Positions 39,857 to 48,766 of a DNA stretch of 64,000 nt are shown here, one piece after another; position 1 is the stretch's first letter; every line of letters starts with the position of its first letter. The stretch lies in contig NZ_JAHXGQ010000016.1 in assembly GCF_019375475.1 (NCBI RefSeq), positions 1 to 64,000 on the forward strand. Direction: 5' to 3'. The notes beneath the pieces are model-generated. The model made no database searches. It worked only from the letters and a program-made list of their open reading frames with translations, and had not been told where the DNA came from. This DNA comes from Saccharothrix obliqua (lineage in GTDB: Bacteria > Actinomycetota > Actinomycetes > Mycobacteriales > Pseudonocardiaceae). A program made the position numbers and the translations under genes.

Positions 39857-42658
39857 GTGCCGCGTTCGGAGACACCGCTGCAACCCGATGGATCGCCCTT
39901 GACCGAATTCGCCGCCGAGTTGCGGCGGTTGCGGGCCGGGGCGGGGGCGCCGCCCTACCGGGCGCTCGCCCGCGCGGCGCACTACTCGCCCTCCACGCTG
40001 GCCGACGCCGCCGGTGGTCGGCGGTTGCCGAGCCTGCCGGTGACTCTGGCCTACGTCGGTGCGTGCGGCGGGGACGTGGCCGAGTGGGAACGCCGGTGGC
40101 GCGCGGTGAGCGCCGAACTGGCGGCGGGCCCGCCGACCGCCGAGGAGGGTGAGCGCGCGCCGTACCCGGGACTGGCCGCGTTCCAGGCCGCCGACGCGGA
40201 GTGGTTCTGCGGGCGGGACGCGTTGGTCGACGAGTTGCACGCCAAGGTGGGCGCGCGGCCGTTCGTGGCGGTGTTCGGCCCGTCGGGCACGGGGAAGTCG
40301 TCACTGCTGCGCGCGGGCCTCGTGCCGCGGGTGACGGCGGCGGGCGGGGTGCCTGTGGTGTTCACGCCGGGCGTCGACCCGATGGGGGAGTGCGTGGCCC
40401 GGCTGGCGCGGGTGCTCGGCACGCGACCGGACGACGTGCGTGCCGCGCTGGCGGCGGGCCGGGTGGCGCCCGCCGGTTCCGACGAGGACGTCGTGCTGGT
40501 GGTCGACCAGTTCGAGGAGCTGTTCACGCTGTGCCCGGACCCGGCGACCCGGTCGGCGTTCGTCCACGCGCTGCTGAGCGCCGCCCGCGGCCGGTGCCGG
40601 GTGGTGGTGGGCGTGCGTGCCGACTTCTACCAGCACTGCCTGCTGGAACCCGAGCTGGCGGAGGCGTTGTGCGACGCCCAGGTCAACGTCGGGCCCATGA
40701 CGGCCGAGCAGCTGTACGCGGCGATCGTGCACCCGGCCCGCCGTGCCGGGTGCGCCGTCGAAGCGGCCCTGGTGACGACGTTGGTCGCCGAAGCGCACGG
40801 GAAGGTCGGTGTGCTGCCGCTGCTGTCGCACGCGTTGCTGGAGACGTGGCGCAGGCGTCGCGGCAACACGCTCACCCTGACCGGTTTCCGGCGGACCGGC
40901 GGGATCGACGGCGCGCTCGCCAAGTCCGCCGAGTCCGTGTACGGCGCGTTGGACGGGCCGGGGCGGGCCGCGGTCCGGGGTCTGCTGCTGCGGCTGGTCG
41001 CGCTCGGCGACCAGGACACCGCGCGGCGGGTCGAGCGTGCCGAGCTGGCCGGCGCGGAGACCGTCCTGGCCGAGTTGGCCGCCGCGCGCCTGGTGGTGTT
41101 GTCCGACGAGCACGTGGAGATCAGCCACGAGGCGTTGATCGGGGCCTGGCCCCGATTACGCGACTGGCTCGCGGAGGACCGCGAGGGTCAGCGGCTGCAC
41201 CGCTCCCTCACCCTCGCCGCCGCCGCGTGGCGGCAGCACGACCGCGACCCGGACCTGCTGCTGCGGGGCACGCCGCTGGCCGCCGCGGTGGAGTGGTCGG
41301 GCCGCGCCCGCGACGTCAACCACGCGGAACGCGAGTTCCTGGACGCGTGCCTGGTCGCCCGACGCGGGCAACGCCGCCGCGCCCGCCTCGTGCGTGCCCT
41401 GGTGGCGTTGGTGGCGGGGCTGCTCGTGGTGACGGCGTCCGCCGTCATCTACGCGGCCCGGACCACCGTCCCGCCCCGGCACCGCGCCTCGATGGCGTTG
41501 GACGTCACCACGGCGGCCGACGCGTTGACCGCCACCGACCCGGCGCCGGCCGCGCGGCTGCTGCTGGCGGCGCACCGGCTGAACCCGTCCGACGCGACCG
41601 CGGACCGCCTGGTCGTCGCGTCCGGCCTGGTCGACCGGGTGCCGCTGGGTGGGGAGACGCGGTCGAGACCGGTGCTGGCGCGGGGCGGCGGCCTGGCCGC
41701 GGTGTCCGAGCCGGCCACCGACACCACGAGCATCCGGGTCCTGGCGGACGGGCGCGCCACACCCGCCGCCACCGTGCCGGGCGGTCGGCTGCCCGCCCAC
41801 TTCAGCGCCGACCGGCGACTCCTGATCACGCACGACGCCGAACAACGCCTGCGGCTCACCGATATCGGCGACCCGTCCCGCGTGCGGGCGTTGAGCACCG
41901 TCGACGGCCCGTTCAGCGCGGCGTGGACGACCCCGGACGGCGACCTGCTGATCGCCGTGGACACCGCCGGCGTCGCCCGGCTGCTGGACATCTCCGACCC
42001 CGCCCACCCCCGGCCGCGGGGTGCGTTGCCCGACGTCAGCACCGTGCTCGCGCTCAGCCCGGACGGGAAGCTGCTGGTGACCCTGAACCTGCGGATGGCG
42101 CCGGGCGCGCCGTACGACGAGGACCTGGAGGTCTGGGACATCTCCTCGTCGGCGTCGCCCCGGCTGCTGGGGCGGGTCGCGTCGTTCGGCGCGCCGTTCA
42201 GCTCGGCGGCGTTCGTCGGCGACGGGCGGCTGCTGACCGGCGACCTCAACGGCGGTGTGACGTTGTGGGACCTCACCGACGTCGCCGCGCCGCGCGTCCT
42301 GGGGTTGCTGCCGGTGCACCGCGGTGGGGTGGCGGCGGTGGCGGTGAGCGGTGACCGGAAGGCGGCGGTCACCGCGGGCACGACCGGTGACCTGGTGCTG
42401 TGGGAGCTGCCGGACTCGCGGGAACTGCACCGCCGGGCCGTGGTGCCGCACAGCGGCGCGGCGGTGACCGAACTCGGGTTCGCGCCGGACGACCTGAGCG
42501 TGGTCGCCGTCGGCGGGGGTGACCACGTCCACGCCGTCCGCTGGCAGCTCGACCCGGCGCGTGCGGCGGCGGTCATCTGCGCCGCCGACGGGCCGCCGCT
42601 GACGCCGGAGGTGTGGGCGCGGTACCTGCCCGACGTGCCCTACCAGCAGCCGTGCTGA
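39857..42658 (+). CDS. HTH-nSTAND1 NTPase-WD40 signalling/conflict protein
   Basis: A 933-residue protein. An N-terminal HTH-like part (about 13-85) precedes the nSTAND1 NTPase: PYPGLAAFQAADAEWFCGRD, Walker A GPSGTGKSS (about 141-149), Walker B VVLVVDQFEELF and a winged-helix segment ending ISHEALIGAWPRLRDWL. A single membrane helix follows at about 513-533, then degenerate WD40-like propeller blades to the end. This layout is common in multicellular actinobacteria and has been linked by comparative genomics to programmed-death or anti-phage conflict systems. GTG 39857 follows AAGGGGAG. A TTA codon occurs at 41156-41158. Confidence 0.85.
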   Translation: MPRSETPLQPDGSPLTEFAAELRRLRAGAGAPPYRALARAAHYSPSTLADAAGGRRLPSLPVTLAYVGACGGDVAEWERRWRAVSAELAAGPPTAEEGERAPYPGLAAFQAADAEWFCGRDALVDELHAKVGARPFVAVFGPSGTGKSSLLRAGLVPRVTAAGGVPVVFTPGVDPMGECVARLARVLGTRPDDVRAALAAGRVAPAGSDEDVVLVVDQFEELFTLCPDPATRSAFVHALLSAARGRCRVVVGVRADFYQHCLLEPELAEALCDAQVNVGPMTAEQLYAAIVHPARRAGCAVEAALVTTLVAEAHGKVGVLPLLSHALLETWRRRRGNTLTLTGFRRTGGIDGALAKSAESVYGALDGPGRAAVRGLLLRLVALGDQDTARRVERAELAGAETVLAELAAARLVVLSDEHVEISHEALIGAWPRLRDWLAEDREGQRLHRSLTLAAAAWRQHDRDPDLLLRGTPLAAAVEWSGRARDVNHAEREFLDACLVARRGQRRRARLVRALVALVAGLLVVTASAVIYAARTTVPPRHRASMALDVTTAADALTATDPAPAARLLLAAHRLNPSDATADRLVVASGLVDRVPLGGETRSRPVLARGGGLAAVSEPATDTTSIRVLADGRATPAATVPGGRLPAHFSADRRLLITHDAEQRLRLTDIGDPSRVRALSTVDGPFSAAWTTPDGDLLIAVDTAGVARLLDISDPAHPRPRGALPDVSTVLALSPDGKLLVTLNLRMAPGAPYDEDLEVWDISSSASPRLLGRVASFGAPFSSAAFVGDGRLLTGDLNGGVTLWDLTDVAAPRVLGLLPVHRGGVAAVAVSGDRKAAVTAGTTGDLVLWELPDSRELHRRAVVPHSGAAVTELGFAPDDLSVVAVGGGDHVHAVRWQLDPARAAAVICAADGPPLTPEVWARYLPDVPYQQPC

Positions 42659-42685
42659 CGCGGTGGCCACGACCGGCGACGCGTG

Positions 42686-42719
42686 GGGGCGCACCGGACC
42701 GATCCGCCCGGTGCGCCCC
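42686..42719. terminator. 12-bp hairpin between convergent genes
   Basis: GGGGCGCACCGG (42686-42697) pairs perfectly with CCGGTGCGCCCC (42708-42719) around a 10-base loop, between the NTPase stop (42658) and the stop of the secreted peptide gene (42728). It probably ends transcription from both sides. Confidence 0.8.
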
Positions 42720-42727
42720 GTGCTCGG

Positions 42728-43048
42728 TCAGGCGTACTCGATGGTTCCGAGGCGCAGTGACGAGTTGACGCTCGTGCAGTAGGCGTAGGACTTCTTCCAG
42801 TTGTTCTTCCACGGGCCGTAGACGATGCGCCCGTTCCGACAGAGCGCCTTCGCGCGGTACTTGTGGCTGCCACCGCAAGCAGCGCCGAAGGTGTTCTCGT
42901 CGTGCCAGGTCTCGCACGCCGCGGCGGATGACGTGCCGGGAGCGGCTGCGCCGGTCGCGGTGGCCGTACCCGCGGCGATCGGCAGCGTCAGCGCGGCGAC
43001 TGCGGCGACCGCGCCCGAGGCGAGTTTCGTGGTCAGCTTGACGGACAT
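42728..43048 (-). CDS. Small secreted cysteine-containing protein
   Basis: A 106-residue protein with a Sec signal peptide (VAAVAALTLPIAAGTATATG, cleavage near residues 34-45) and a mature part of about 60 residues with four cysteines (CETWHD, AACGG, ALCRNG, YAYC), likely two disulfides. It contains a WKNNWKKSYAYC segment. Similar small secreted proteins are frequent in actinobacteria and have no assigned role. ATG 43048 has GGGGGACT upstream. Confidence 0.75.
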   Translation of the reverse strand: MSVKLTTKLASGAVAAVAALTLPIAAGTATATGAAAPGTSSAAACETWHDENTFGAACGGSHKYRAKALCRNGRIVYGPWKNNWKKSYAYCTSVNSSLRLGTIEYA

Positions 43049-43196
43049 GGTGAGTCCCCCTTTCCGAGACCGATCCTCCGGTGCGCCGACGAGCGTGTCC
43101 TTAACAACGGGCGCACTGTTCTGCGCATTGAGCGCCTATTGTCGTCGGGTGTCGGCCAGCCGCTCCCCAGGAGGCCGTGGCGCGATCGGAGGGGTT

Positions 43197-43699
43197 GTGA
43201 GAAACGTTTTCGACAGTGCTGACGTACCTGGTCACGAGCGTGTGGAAGCCTGGCGGCACGCTGCCGGGGACGCATTGGTGCCGACGGAATTCCACATCGC
43301 CGAACCTTCCGCGTTCACCGCGCGAATCGACGCCATGTCATTGGGAATCGCCCAGATCACCGCGATGTCGTACACGTCGCTTTCCTCGCTGCGGACGCAC
43401 GGGTTGATTCGGCGATCGGACCCGGAGCTGTACCAGGTGGGTCTCGTCCGCTGCCCGAGGCGCGGGTGGCCCGGCTGATCGCGGCGCCGTTCCCGGCCAC
43501 CAGCGGCATCGGTCGCCTGCCGACCCAATTCATGCTCACGTTGGCCGACCCCGACCTGCACCATCTGGGCATCGCCGCCATCGCCGCGCGCCGGGGCTTC
43601 CCGCGACCCGCCGACTTCAGCCGCGTCTTCCGGCGCGAGACGGGCGTGCCGCCCCGCGACTTCCGCTTCGCGAGCCACGTCCGCCCGGACGTCGGCTGA
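43197..43699 (+). pseudogene. AraC-family regulator remnant with internal deletion and frame break
   Basis: The N-terminal piece (from GTG 43197) keeps NVFDSADVPGHERVEAWRHA and LIRRSDPELYQVGLVR, typical of the cupin-like sensor of AraC regulators, and stops at 43478. A second frame, 43466-43699, keeps the C-terminal HTH end IAARRGFPRPADFSRVFRRE followed by TGVPPRDFRFA. Roughly 150-180 residues of a normal regulator of about 320 residues are missing between them, and the frames differ, so it is inactive. Confidence 0.8.
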
Positions 43700-43703
43700 C
43701 CGG

Positions 43704-43800
43704 GGTGGTCAGCCGACGTGGAAGCGAGCGCGGTGGTGGTGTGGGGGTATGGACAGGGGTCGCCCGGGCCATCGGGTCGGCGTGTCTCGCCGGTTGGGGT
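43704..43800 (-). pseudogene. Scrap similar to the 3' end of the HEAT-like gene at 49884
   Basis: The sequence from 43704 aligns by eye with the last codons and stop of the minus-strand gene at 49884-49980: GGTGGTCAGCCGA, then GTGGAAGC, GCGCGGTGGTGGTG and GCGTGTCTCGCCGG, with gaps. It is too short and shifted to code for anything. It sits between two AraC fragments, so the area was rearranged. Confidence 0.65.
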
Positions 43801-43818
43801 GATTCCTCAAGCGGGCGT

Positions 43819-43935
43819 GATCGGAGGTGGCGTGGAGAACGTTTTCGACAGTGCCTGGTGAGAGCGTGTGGCAGCCTGGCGGAACGCCGCCGGGGCCCCA
43901 TTGGTGCCGACGGAGTTCCACGAGGTTCCGTCGCC
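43819..43935 (+). pseudogene. Second fragment of the AraC N-terminus
   Basis: About 115 bp align with 43183-43305: GATCGGAGG, AACGTTTTCGACAGTGC, CCTGGT, GAGCGTGTGG, AGCCTGGCGG and CATTGGTGCCGACGGA in the same order, with small deletions that break the frame. It is a duplicated, further decayed copy of the neighbouring AraC gene start. Confidence 0.75.
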
Positions 43936-43968
43936 CAGGCGAGCGGGCTGACCGGAAAGGGGAATCTG

Positions 43969-45252
43969 GTGTCGGAACCGGTGCAGCCCGTGCCCGCTGT
44001 TCTCCGTTCTCTCTGCGGCTCAGGCCCGCTTCCCGCGCTGGAGGGTTGCTGGGCGACGTCGGAGGTCGACCTGGACTGGGCGGCTGGTGATTTCGGTGGG
44101 GTGGTGCACGATCGGCCGAGGGCCGTAGCTCGTGTCCGTTCGGCCGGGGATGTGGTGGCGGTGCACCGGTTCGCCGTTCGCCACGGGATTCCCGTGGTGC
44201 CGAGAGCGGAGGGTCATTCCACCGGTGGGCAGGCTCAGGTCCGTGGCGGCATCGTCCTGGACGTGACCGGTCTCGCCGGGGTGTACGGGATCGAGGACGA
44301 TCGCGTCGTGGTCGGGGCGGGCACGCGGTGGAGTGAGGTGGTGTCCGCGTCGCTGGCGGTCGGCAGGACGCCGCCGGTGTTGACCGACTACCTGGACCTG
44401 TCGGTCGGTGGCACGTTGTCGGTCGGCGGGCTCGGCGGCGCCACCCACCGCCACGGAGCGCAGACCGACAATGTCCTGGAACTGGACGTCGTGACACCCG
44501 ACGGACGTCATGTGACCTGCTCGCCCGCCACGGCTCTGTTCGACGCGGTCCGTGCCGGCCGCGGGCGGGCGGGCACCATCCTGCGCGCCACGTTGCGCCT
44601 GGCCCCGGCCCGGCCCCATGCCGTGACCTACCGGCTGCGCTACGACTCGCTCGCGGACCTGGTTGCCGACCAACTCCTGGTGATGGCCGAGAAACGGTTC
44701 GACCACCTCGAAGGCCAGGCCAAACCCGACGGCGACCGCTGGACGTACTGCCTCGACGGCACGCGCTACGCCACCGACACGCAGCCGGACCCGGCGGTGC
44801 TCCACGGCCTGCGCCACCACGCCGAGGAGATCACCACGATCCCCTACGCCGACTTCCTCGACCGCATGGCCGACGACGTCGCCCTGCTGCGCACCCTGGG
44901 CCCGTGGCAGCACCCACACCCGTGGACCAACGTGCTGCTCCCGGCCCACGCCACCGCGGACGTCGTGTCCCAAGCCCTCAACCGACTCCGACCGGACGAC
45001 ATCGGCGACACCGGCGTGATCCTGCTTTACCCGTTCCCCCGCGCTCAGGTCACCACGCCACGACTGCACCTTCCCACCGCGACCACGGCCTTCCTGTTCG
45101 CAGTCCTCACAACCGCGCCACCCGACAACCCGCGCGCCCTCCACGAGATGCTGGAAGACAACCAGCAACTCCAGCACAGTGCGGTCGCCGCCGGCGGTGC
45201 CGTCTACCTGGGCAACATCCCGGGCGGCGGGCTGTCGGCCAGGACGACCTGA
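43969..45252 (+). CDS. FAD-linked oxidase (cytokinin dehydrogenase/BBE-like), C-terminus missing
   Basis: A 427-residue protein with the PCMH FAD-binding domain: VPRAEGHSTGGQAQVRGG, where the GHS histidine is the covalent FAD site in cytokinin dehydrogenases, and SVGGTLSVGGLGGATHRHGA. The C-terminal substrate domain runs to GGAVYLGNIPGG and then stops. Relatives continue for about 50 residues with a WRRHFG...DPxxVLTPG-type ending that I could not find in any frame downstream, so the gene looks truncated. GTG 43969 has AAAGGGGA upstream. Its substrate is unknown and it may be non-functional. Confidence 0.7.
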   Translation: MSEPVQPVPAVLRSLCGSGPLPALEGCWATSEVDLDWAAGDFGGVVHDRPRAVARVRSAGDVVAVHRFAVRHGIPVVPRAEGHSTGGQAQVRGGIVLDVTGLAGVYGIEDDRVVVGAGTRWSEVVSASLAVGRTPPVLTDYLDLSVGGTLSVGGLGGATHRHGAQTDNVLELDVVTPDGRHVTCSPATALFDAVRAGRGRAGTILRATLRLAPARPHAVTYRLRYDSLADLVADQLLVMAEKRFDHLEGQAKPDGDRWTYCLDGTRYATDTQPDPAVLHGLRHHAEEITTIPYADFLDRMADDVALLRTLGPWQHPHPWTNVLLPAHATADVVSQALNRLRPDDIGDTGVILLYPFPRAQVTTPRLHLPTATTAFLFAVLTTAPPDNPRALHEMLEDNQQLQHSAVAAGGAVYLGNIPGGGLSARTT

Positions 45253-45628
45253 TGCGCCTGGCCTGCGGCGAGCGCTGCCCCCGGCGGGAACGCCCGGACG
45301 TCGCGGTATCCGCCGGCGCAGATGACCGGGTCGCGGGCCGGTCGCCCGGCGGCCGAACAGTCCGCAAAAATCGTTTCCGGCCGCCCCGTTGGCGGACCGA
45401 CACGGAATCACCACGGCAGTGGACAGTTTGTTCGGTTGATCGCCTGCGATGACAGGATATTCGCAAACCAATGGAATTCTGTCTCCTCACTGCTCGCGCA
45501 CCCACCTTTGGCCGACACCGCCCGCCCATTCAGCCGATGCGACCGCAGAGCCATTTGCGGCAGTATCTGAGCCGTTCGGTTCAGTTCGGGTAGCCGTAAA
45601 GAGCAATCAGCGAGAGAGGGGCCTTGTC
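45253..45628. other. Intergenic spacer with locally lowered GC
   Basis: No convincing gene is seen. The stretch 45400-45620 has visibly lower GC than its surroundings (for example GGATATTCGCAAACCAATGG), which suits a promoter and leader for the lectin gene or a scar of inserted DNA. The lost end of the FAD oxidase is not recognisable here. Confidence 0.4.
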
Positions 45629-46183
45629 ATGAAATCGGCAAACGGGTGGGTTCGACGGTTCGGCGCCGCCATGTCCGGCGTGGCACTGGTGGCCGGGTTG
45701 TCCGGTCTGGCCGTCGCGAGCGCGTCCCCGGACGTGTCCACGCGGGGTGTGGACACCCGGCAGGCCAGCCTGCGGCTGGCCGCCAACCCGGGGCTGGTCG
45801 CCAACGTCGCGAACTCGGCGACCAACAACGGCGCGCCGCTGGTGCTGTGGGGCTGGGACGGCGGGAACAACGCGCGGTGGGAGCCGGACGCGAGCCTGGA
45901 CGGCTTCTACCGGTTCAGGTCGATCAACAGCGGGAGATGCCTGAACGTGCAGTACGCCTCCACCGCCGACGGTGCCCAGATCATCCAGTACGACTGCGGG
46001 GGCTCCCCGAACGAACTGTGGAAGCTGGTGCCCAAAGCGATCGGCTACCAGGTGGTCAACAAGAACAGCGGCAAGTGCCTGAACGTCGAAGGCGGCGTCG
46101 CCCAGGGGCGCAACCTGATCCAGTACACCTGTAGCCAGGGCGGCGCGACCAACGACGTGTGGCTGGTGGTGTGGGAGGCGTAG
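45629..46183 (+). CDS. Secreted ricin-type beta-trefoil lectin domain protein
   Basis: A 184-residue protein with a Sec signal peptide (MSGVALVAGLSGLAVASASP region, cleaved near 33) and a RICIN domain: FRSINSGRCLNVQYASTADG with IIQYDCGGSPNELWKLVP, then a second repeat VVNKNSGKCLNVEGG with LIQYTCSQGGATNDVWLV. The QxW-like motifs suggest sugar binding. No enzyme domain is attached. ATG 45629 follows GAGAGAGGGG. Confidence 0.88.
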   Translation: MKSANGWVRRFGAAMSGVALVAGLSGLAVASASPDVSTRGVDTRQASLRLAANPGLVANVANSATNNGAPLVLWGWDGGNNARWEPDASLDGFYRFRSINSGRCLNVQYASTADGAQIIQYDCGGSPNELWKLVPKAIGYQVVNKNSGKCLNVEGGVAQGRNLIQYTCSQGGATNDVWLVVWEA

Positions 46184-46783
46184 TAGCGATCCTCGCGGGC
46201 GGGATCGTCGACCAGCGCGCCACGCAGGCGTTCGGCGATCCCGCCCGACCCGCGCATGGAATCGGACGCTTAGGGAGTTGCCAGTCGCGGAGGCCGCATT
46301 TTGCGGTCACAACAGGTCGATCGGGTGATCGTGGGCGCGGCATTCCGTGAATCGGAACGCGGTAGGTGTTGCACTGGCCAATCGTGTCGACGGGAAGAGT
46401 GCTTCTCCGACGACTTCCGCTTACGAGCGCTGCTCGGGTGGCCGAGACCGGCCGAGGCGTTGAATGCGCGGTGCCGGGCGATGGATGTCGTTGGACTGAT
46501 CGGTCCTGTTACGCAGCCCTCTACCGGAGGTGAGAAAGAGGCTTCCGGCCTGCGCGTCGTGGGTCTTTCGGCCTCTGTCGCCGCGCCCGTTCAGGGCAAA
46601 GCATGGATGACCGGTCGGTAACCGGCCCGGTGCCGGAGCCCGACCGGGGCAGCAGGCGTCCCTCGTTCCCGATCCGGCCTCACCCTCGATCCGGGCACGG
46701 GGGACGCGATCCGCAACGGCGGGTGGCACGGCGACGGTGGAGCACCGCGGTGCCGCACGCCCCGTCGAAACCGAGGTTACCGC
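46184..46783. other. 600-bp intergenic region
   Basis: Apart from the long hairpin at 46196-46247 I see no supported feature. Short open frames exist on both strands but lack ribosome sites and family resemblance. A leader for the secreted protein at 46784 is expected in the right part. Confidence 0.4.
46196..46247. terminator. Perfect 12-bp inverted repeat with 28-nt loop
   Basis: CGGGCGGGATCG (46196-46207) and CGATCCCGCCCG (46236-46247) are exact complements, 13 bp after the lectin stop. The loop is long for an intrinsic terminator, so it could also be a protein-binding or recombination site. Confidence 0.5.
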
Positions 46784-48454
46784 ATGTTCACCACGGCAGA
46801 CAGACCTCACACCACATCCGGGCGGCGCTTAGCGACCCTCGGCTACGCCGCGTCCCTGGCACTGGCCCTCGCGGTGGCCGGCACCGCCCCGGCCCAGGCC
46901 GCGTTCCCCGGCGACAACGCCGAGATCTACTTCGACAACAACGACCAGATCCACTCGGTCAACCCGGACGGCACCGGCCTGACCCCGCTGACCACCTCCG
47001 ACTTCGGCCCCAAGAGCCCGCGGGTCAACGCCACCGGCACCAAGGTCGCCTACCTGCGGGGCAGCGCCGACTTCGGCAACCAGGTCCACACGATGAACCC
47101 GGACGGCACCGGGCAGACCCGGATCACCACCGGTGCCGGCGCCTTCTCCTCCTCGCTGGCCTGGTCGCCCGCCGGCGACCGACTCGTCTACAGCCCCGGC
47201 GGGACGCTGACGCTGATCAACCCCGACGGCACGAACCCGACCTCCCTGGGGGTCGGCGGCGTGAACGCGTCGTGGTCCCCGAGCGGCGCCAAGATCGTCT
47301 ACGCGTCCGGTGGCGACCTCTACACCATCAACCCCGACGGCACCGGGCAGGCGCTGCTGGCCGACTCGCCGTCGGGCACCTTCTACGGCATGCCGGACTG
47401 GTCCCCCGACAGCACCAAGCTCGTCTTCGGCGCGTCCACCGAGGACGGGGAGTCGTTCATCAACAGGATCTACACGATCAACGCCGACGGCACCGGCCTG
47501 ACCAGCATCTCCGGTGCCAACACCAGGGACGGCGTGCCGGTCTGGTCCCCCGACGGCACCAGGATCGCCTTCGGCGACGGCACCGGACTGGCGCTGATGG
47601 ACCCCGACGGCACCGACCGGACCCACCTGTTCAACCAGTTCATCAACAACCTGGATTGGGCGGCGGACCCGCCCGCGGGTGCGGACGTGTCGGTGTCGGT
47701 GGCCGATTCGGCCGACCCGGTCGCGCTGGGCGGCGACCCGTACACCTACACCGTGACCGTGGCCAACGCCGGACCCGCCGCCGCGACCGGCGTCACCGCC
47801 ACCACCACCCTGTCCGGTGCCACGGGCAGCAGCATCACCGCCACGTCCTCGCAGGGCTCCTGCACGGTCTCCGCGCCGACCGTGAACTGCTCGCTCGGTT
47901 CGCTCGCGGCCTCCGCTTCGGCCACGGTGACGATCACCGTGACCCCCGCCGCGACCGGCACCGTCACCGCGACCTCCGCGGTGACCGCCACCGAGGACGA
48001 CCCCGACGCCGGGAACAACACCGACGCGGAGTCGACCACGGTGAACAACGCGCTGGGATGCACGATCGTGGGCACCAACGGCAACGACACGATCACCGGC
48101 ACCAACGGCGCGGACGTGATCTGCGCGCTGGGCGGCAACGACCTGATCAACGGCCGCAACGGCAACGACATCATCTACGCCGGTCCCGGTGACGATTCCA
48201 GCTACGGCGAGGACCTGCTGGGCCTGTTCGACAACGGCGCGGACACGATCTACGGCGGACCCGGCAACGACACCCTCGACGGCCAGAACGGCAACGACAC
48301 CCTCATCGACCACGACGGCACCGACACCCTCTCCGGCGGTCTGGGCAACGACAGCGTCGACGTCCAGGACGGCGTCGGCGGCGACACCGCCCACGGCGGC
48401 CTGGGCACCGACACCTGCACCGTCGACACCGGCGACACCACCACCGGCTGCTGA
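46784..48454 (+). CDS. Secreted TolB-like propeller + DUF11 + RTX calcium-binding repeat protein
   Basis: A 556-residue secreted protein: signal peptide (about 1-40, ending APAQA), a PD40/TolB-type propeller at about 45-300 with repeated INPDGTG-type blades (IHSVNPDGTGLTPLT, IYTINADGTGLTSI), a DUF11-type Ig-like domain at about 305-420 (SVADSADPVALGGDPYTYTV), and C-terminal RTX nonapeptides at about 425-520 (GTNGNDTITG, GGPGNDTLDGQNGNDTL) that should bind calcium. No catalytic domain is seen; an extracellular binding or matrix role is likely. Linkage of an RTX region to a propeller in a Gram-positive is noteworthy. Confidence 0.88.
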   Translation: MFTTADRPHTTSGRRLATLGYAASLALALAVAGTAPAQAAFPGDNAEIYFDNNDQIHSVNPDGTGLTPLTTSDFGPKSPRVNATGTKVAYLRGSADFGNQVHTMNPDGTGQTRITTGAGAFSSSLAWSPAGDRLVYSPGGTLTLINPDGTNPTSLGVGGVNASWSPSGAKIVYASGGDLYTINPDGTGQALLADSPSGTFYGMPDWSPDSTKLVFGASTEDGESFINRIYTINADGTGLTSISGANTRDGVPVWSPDGTRIAFGDGTGLALMDPDGTDRTHLFNQFINNLDWAADPPAGADVSVSVADSADPVALGGDPYTYTVTVANAGPAAATGVTATTTLSGATGSSITATSSQGSCTVSAPTVNCSLGSLAASASATVTITVTPAATGTVTATSAVTATEDDPDAGNNTDAESTTVNNALGCTIVGTNGNDTITGTNGADVICALGGNDLINGRNGNDIIYAGPGDDSSYGEDLLGLFDNGADTIYGGPGNDTLDGQNGNDTLIDHDGTDTLSGGLGNDSVDVQDGVGGDTAHGGLGTDTCTVDTGDTTTGC

Positions 48455-48766
48455 CCCCACCCCATCCGCACACCCCGCCCCTGGCCACGCCGGGGGCGGA
48501 CCCGCACCAACCTCCGCTGGCCCGCGCCCGGGACCACCACCGTCGCCGGACAGGCCGCACACCCTCTCGCCGAGCCGTGCCCGGACACCCGGTCGTCACC
48601 GGCGAAGCGCGGACGTCGACCAACGCCGCCACAGGTACTGGGGTCTGCGACCCGGTGACGTCACGGATCGTGCGCACCGGCCACGTGGGCGACACTCATC
48701 GTCGGGCGCGCGGACTGCTCGTCCGCCTGCGCGCCGACGATCACCTCCGGTCGGGTACGAGGGTGG
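48455..48766. other. Intergenic spacer, 312 bp
   Basis: A C-rich then GC-rich spacer between convergent genes. I see no clear hairpin, promoter or gene in it. Confidence 0.4.

Noticed and set aside
43197-43699. Two separate small regulator genes
   Set aside because: The two frames carry opposite ends of one AraC protein and overlap out of frame, which fits a broken gene better.
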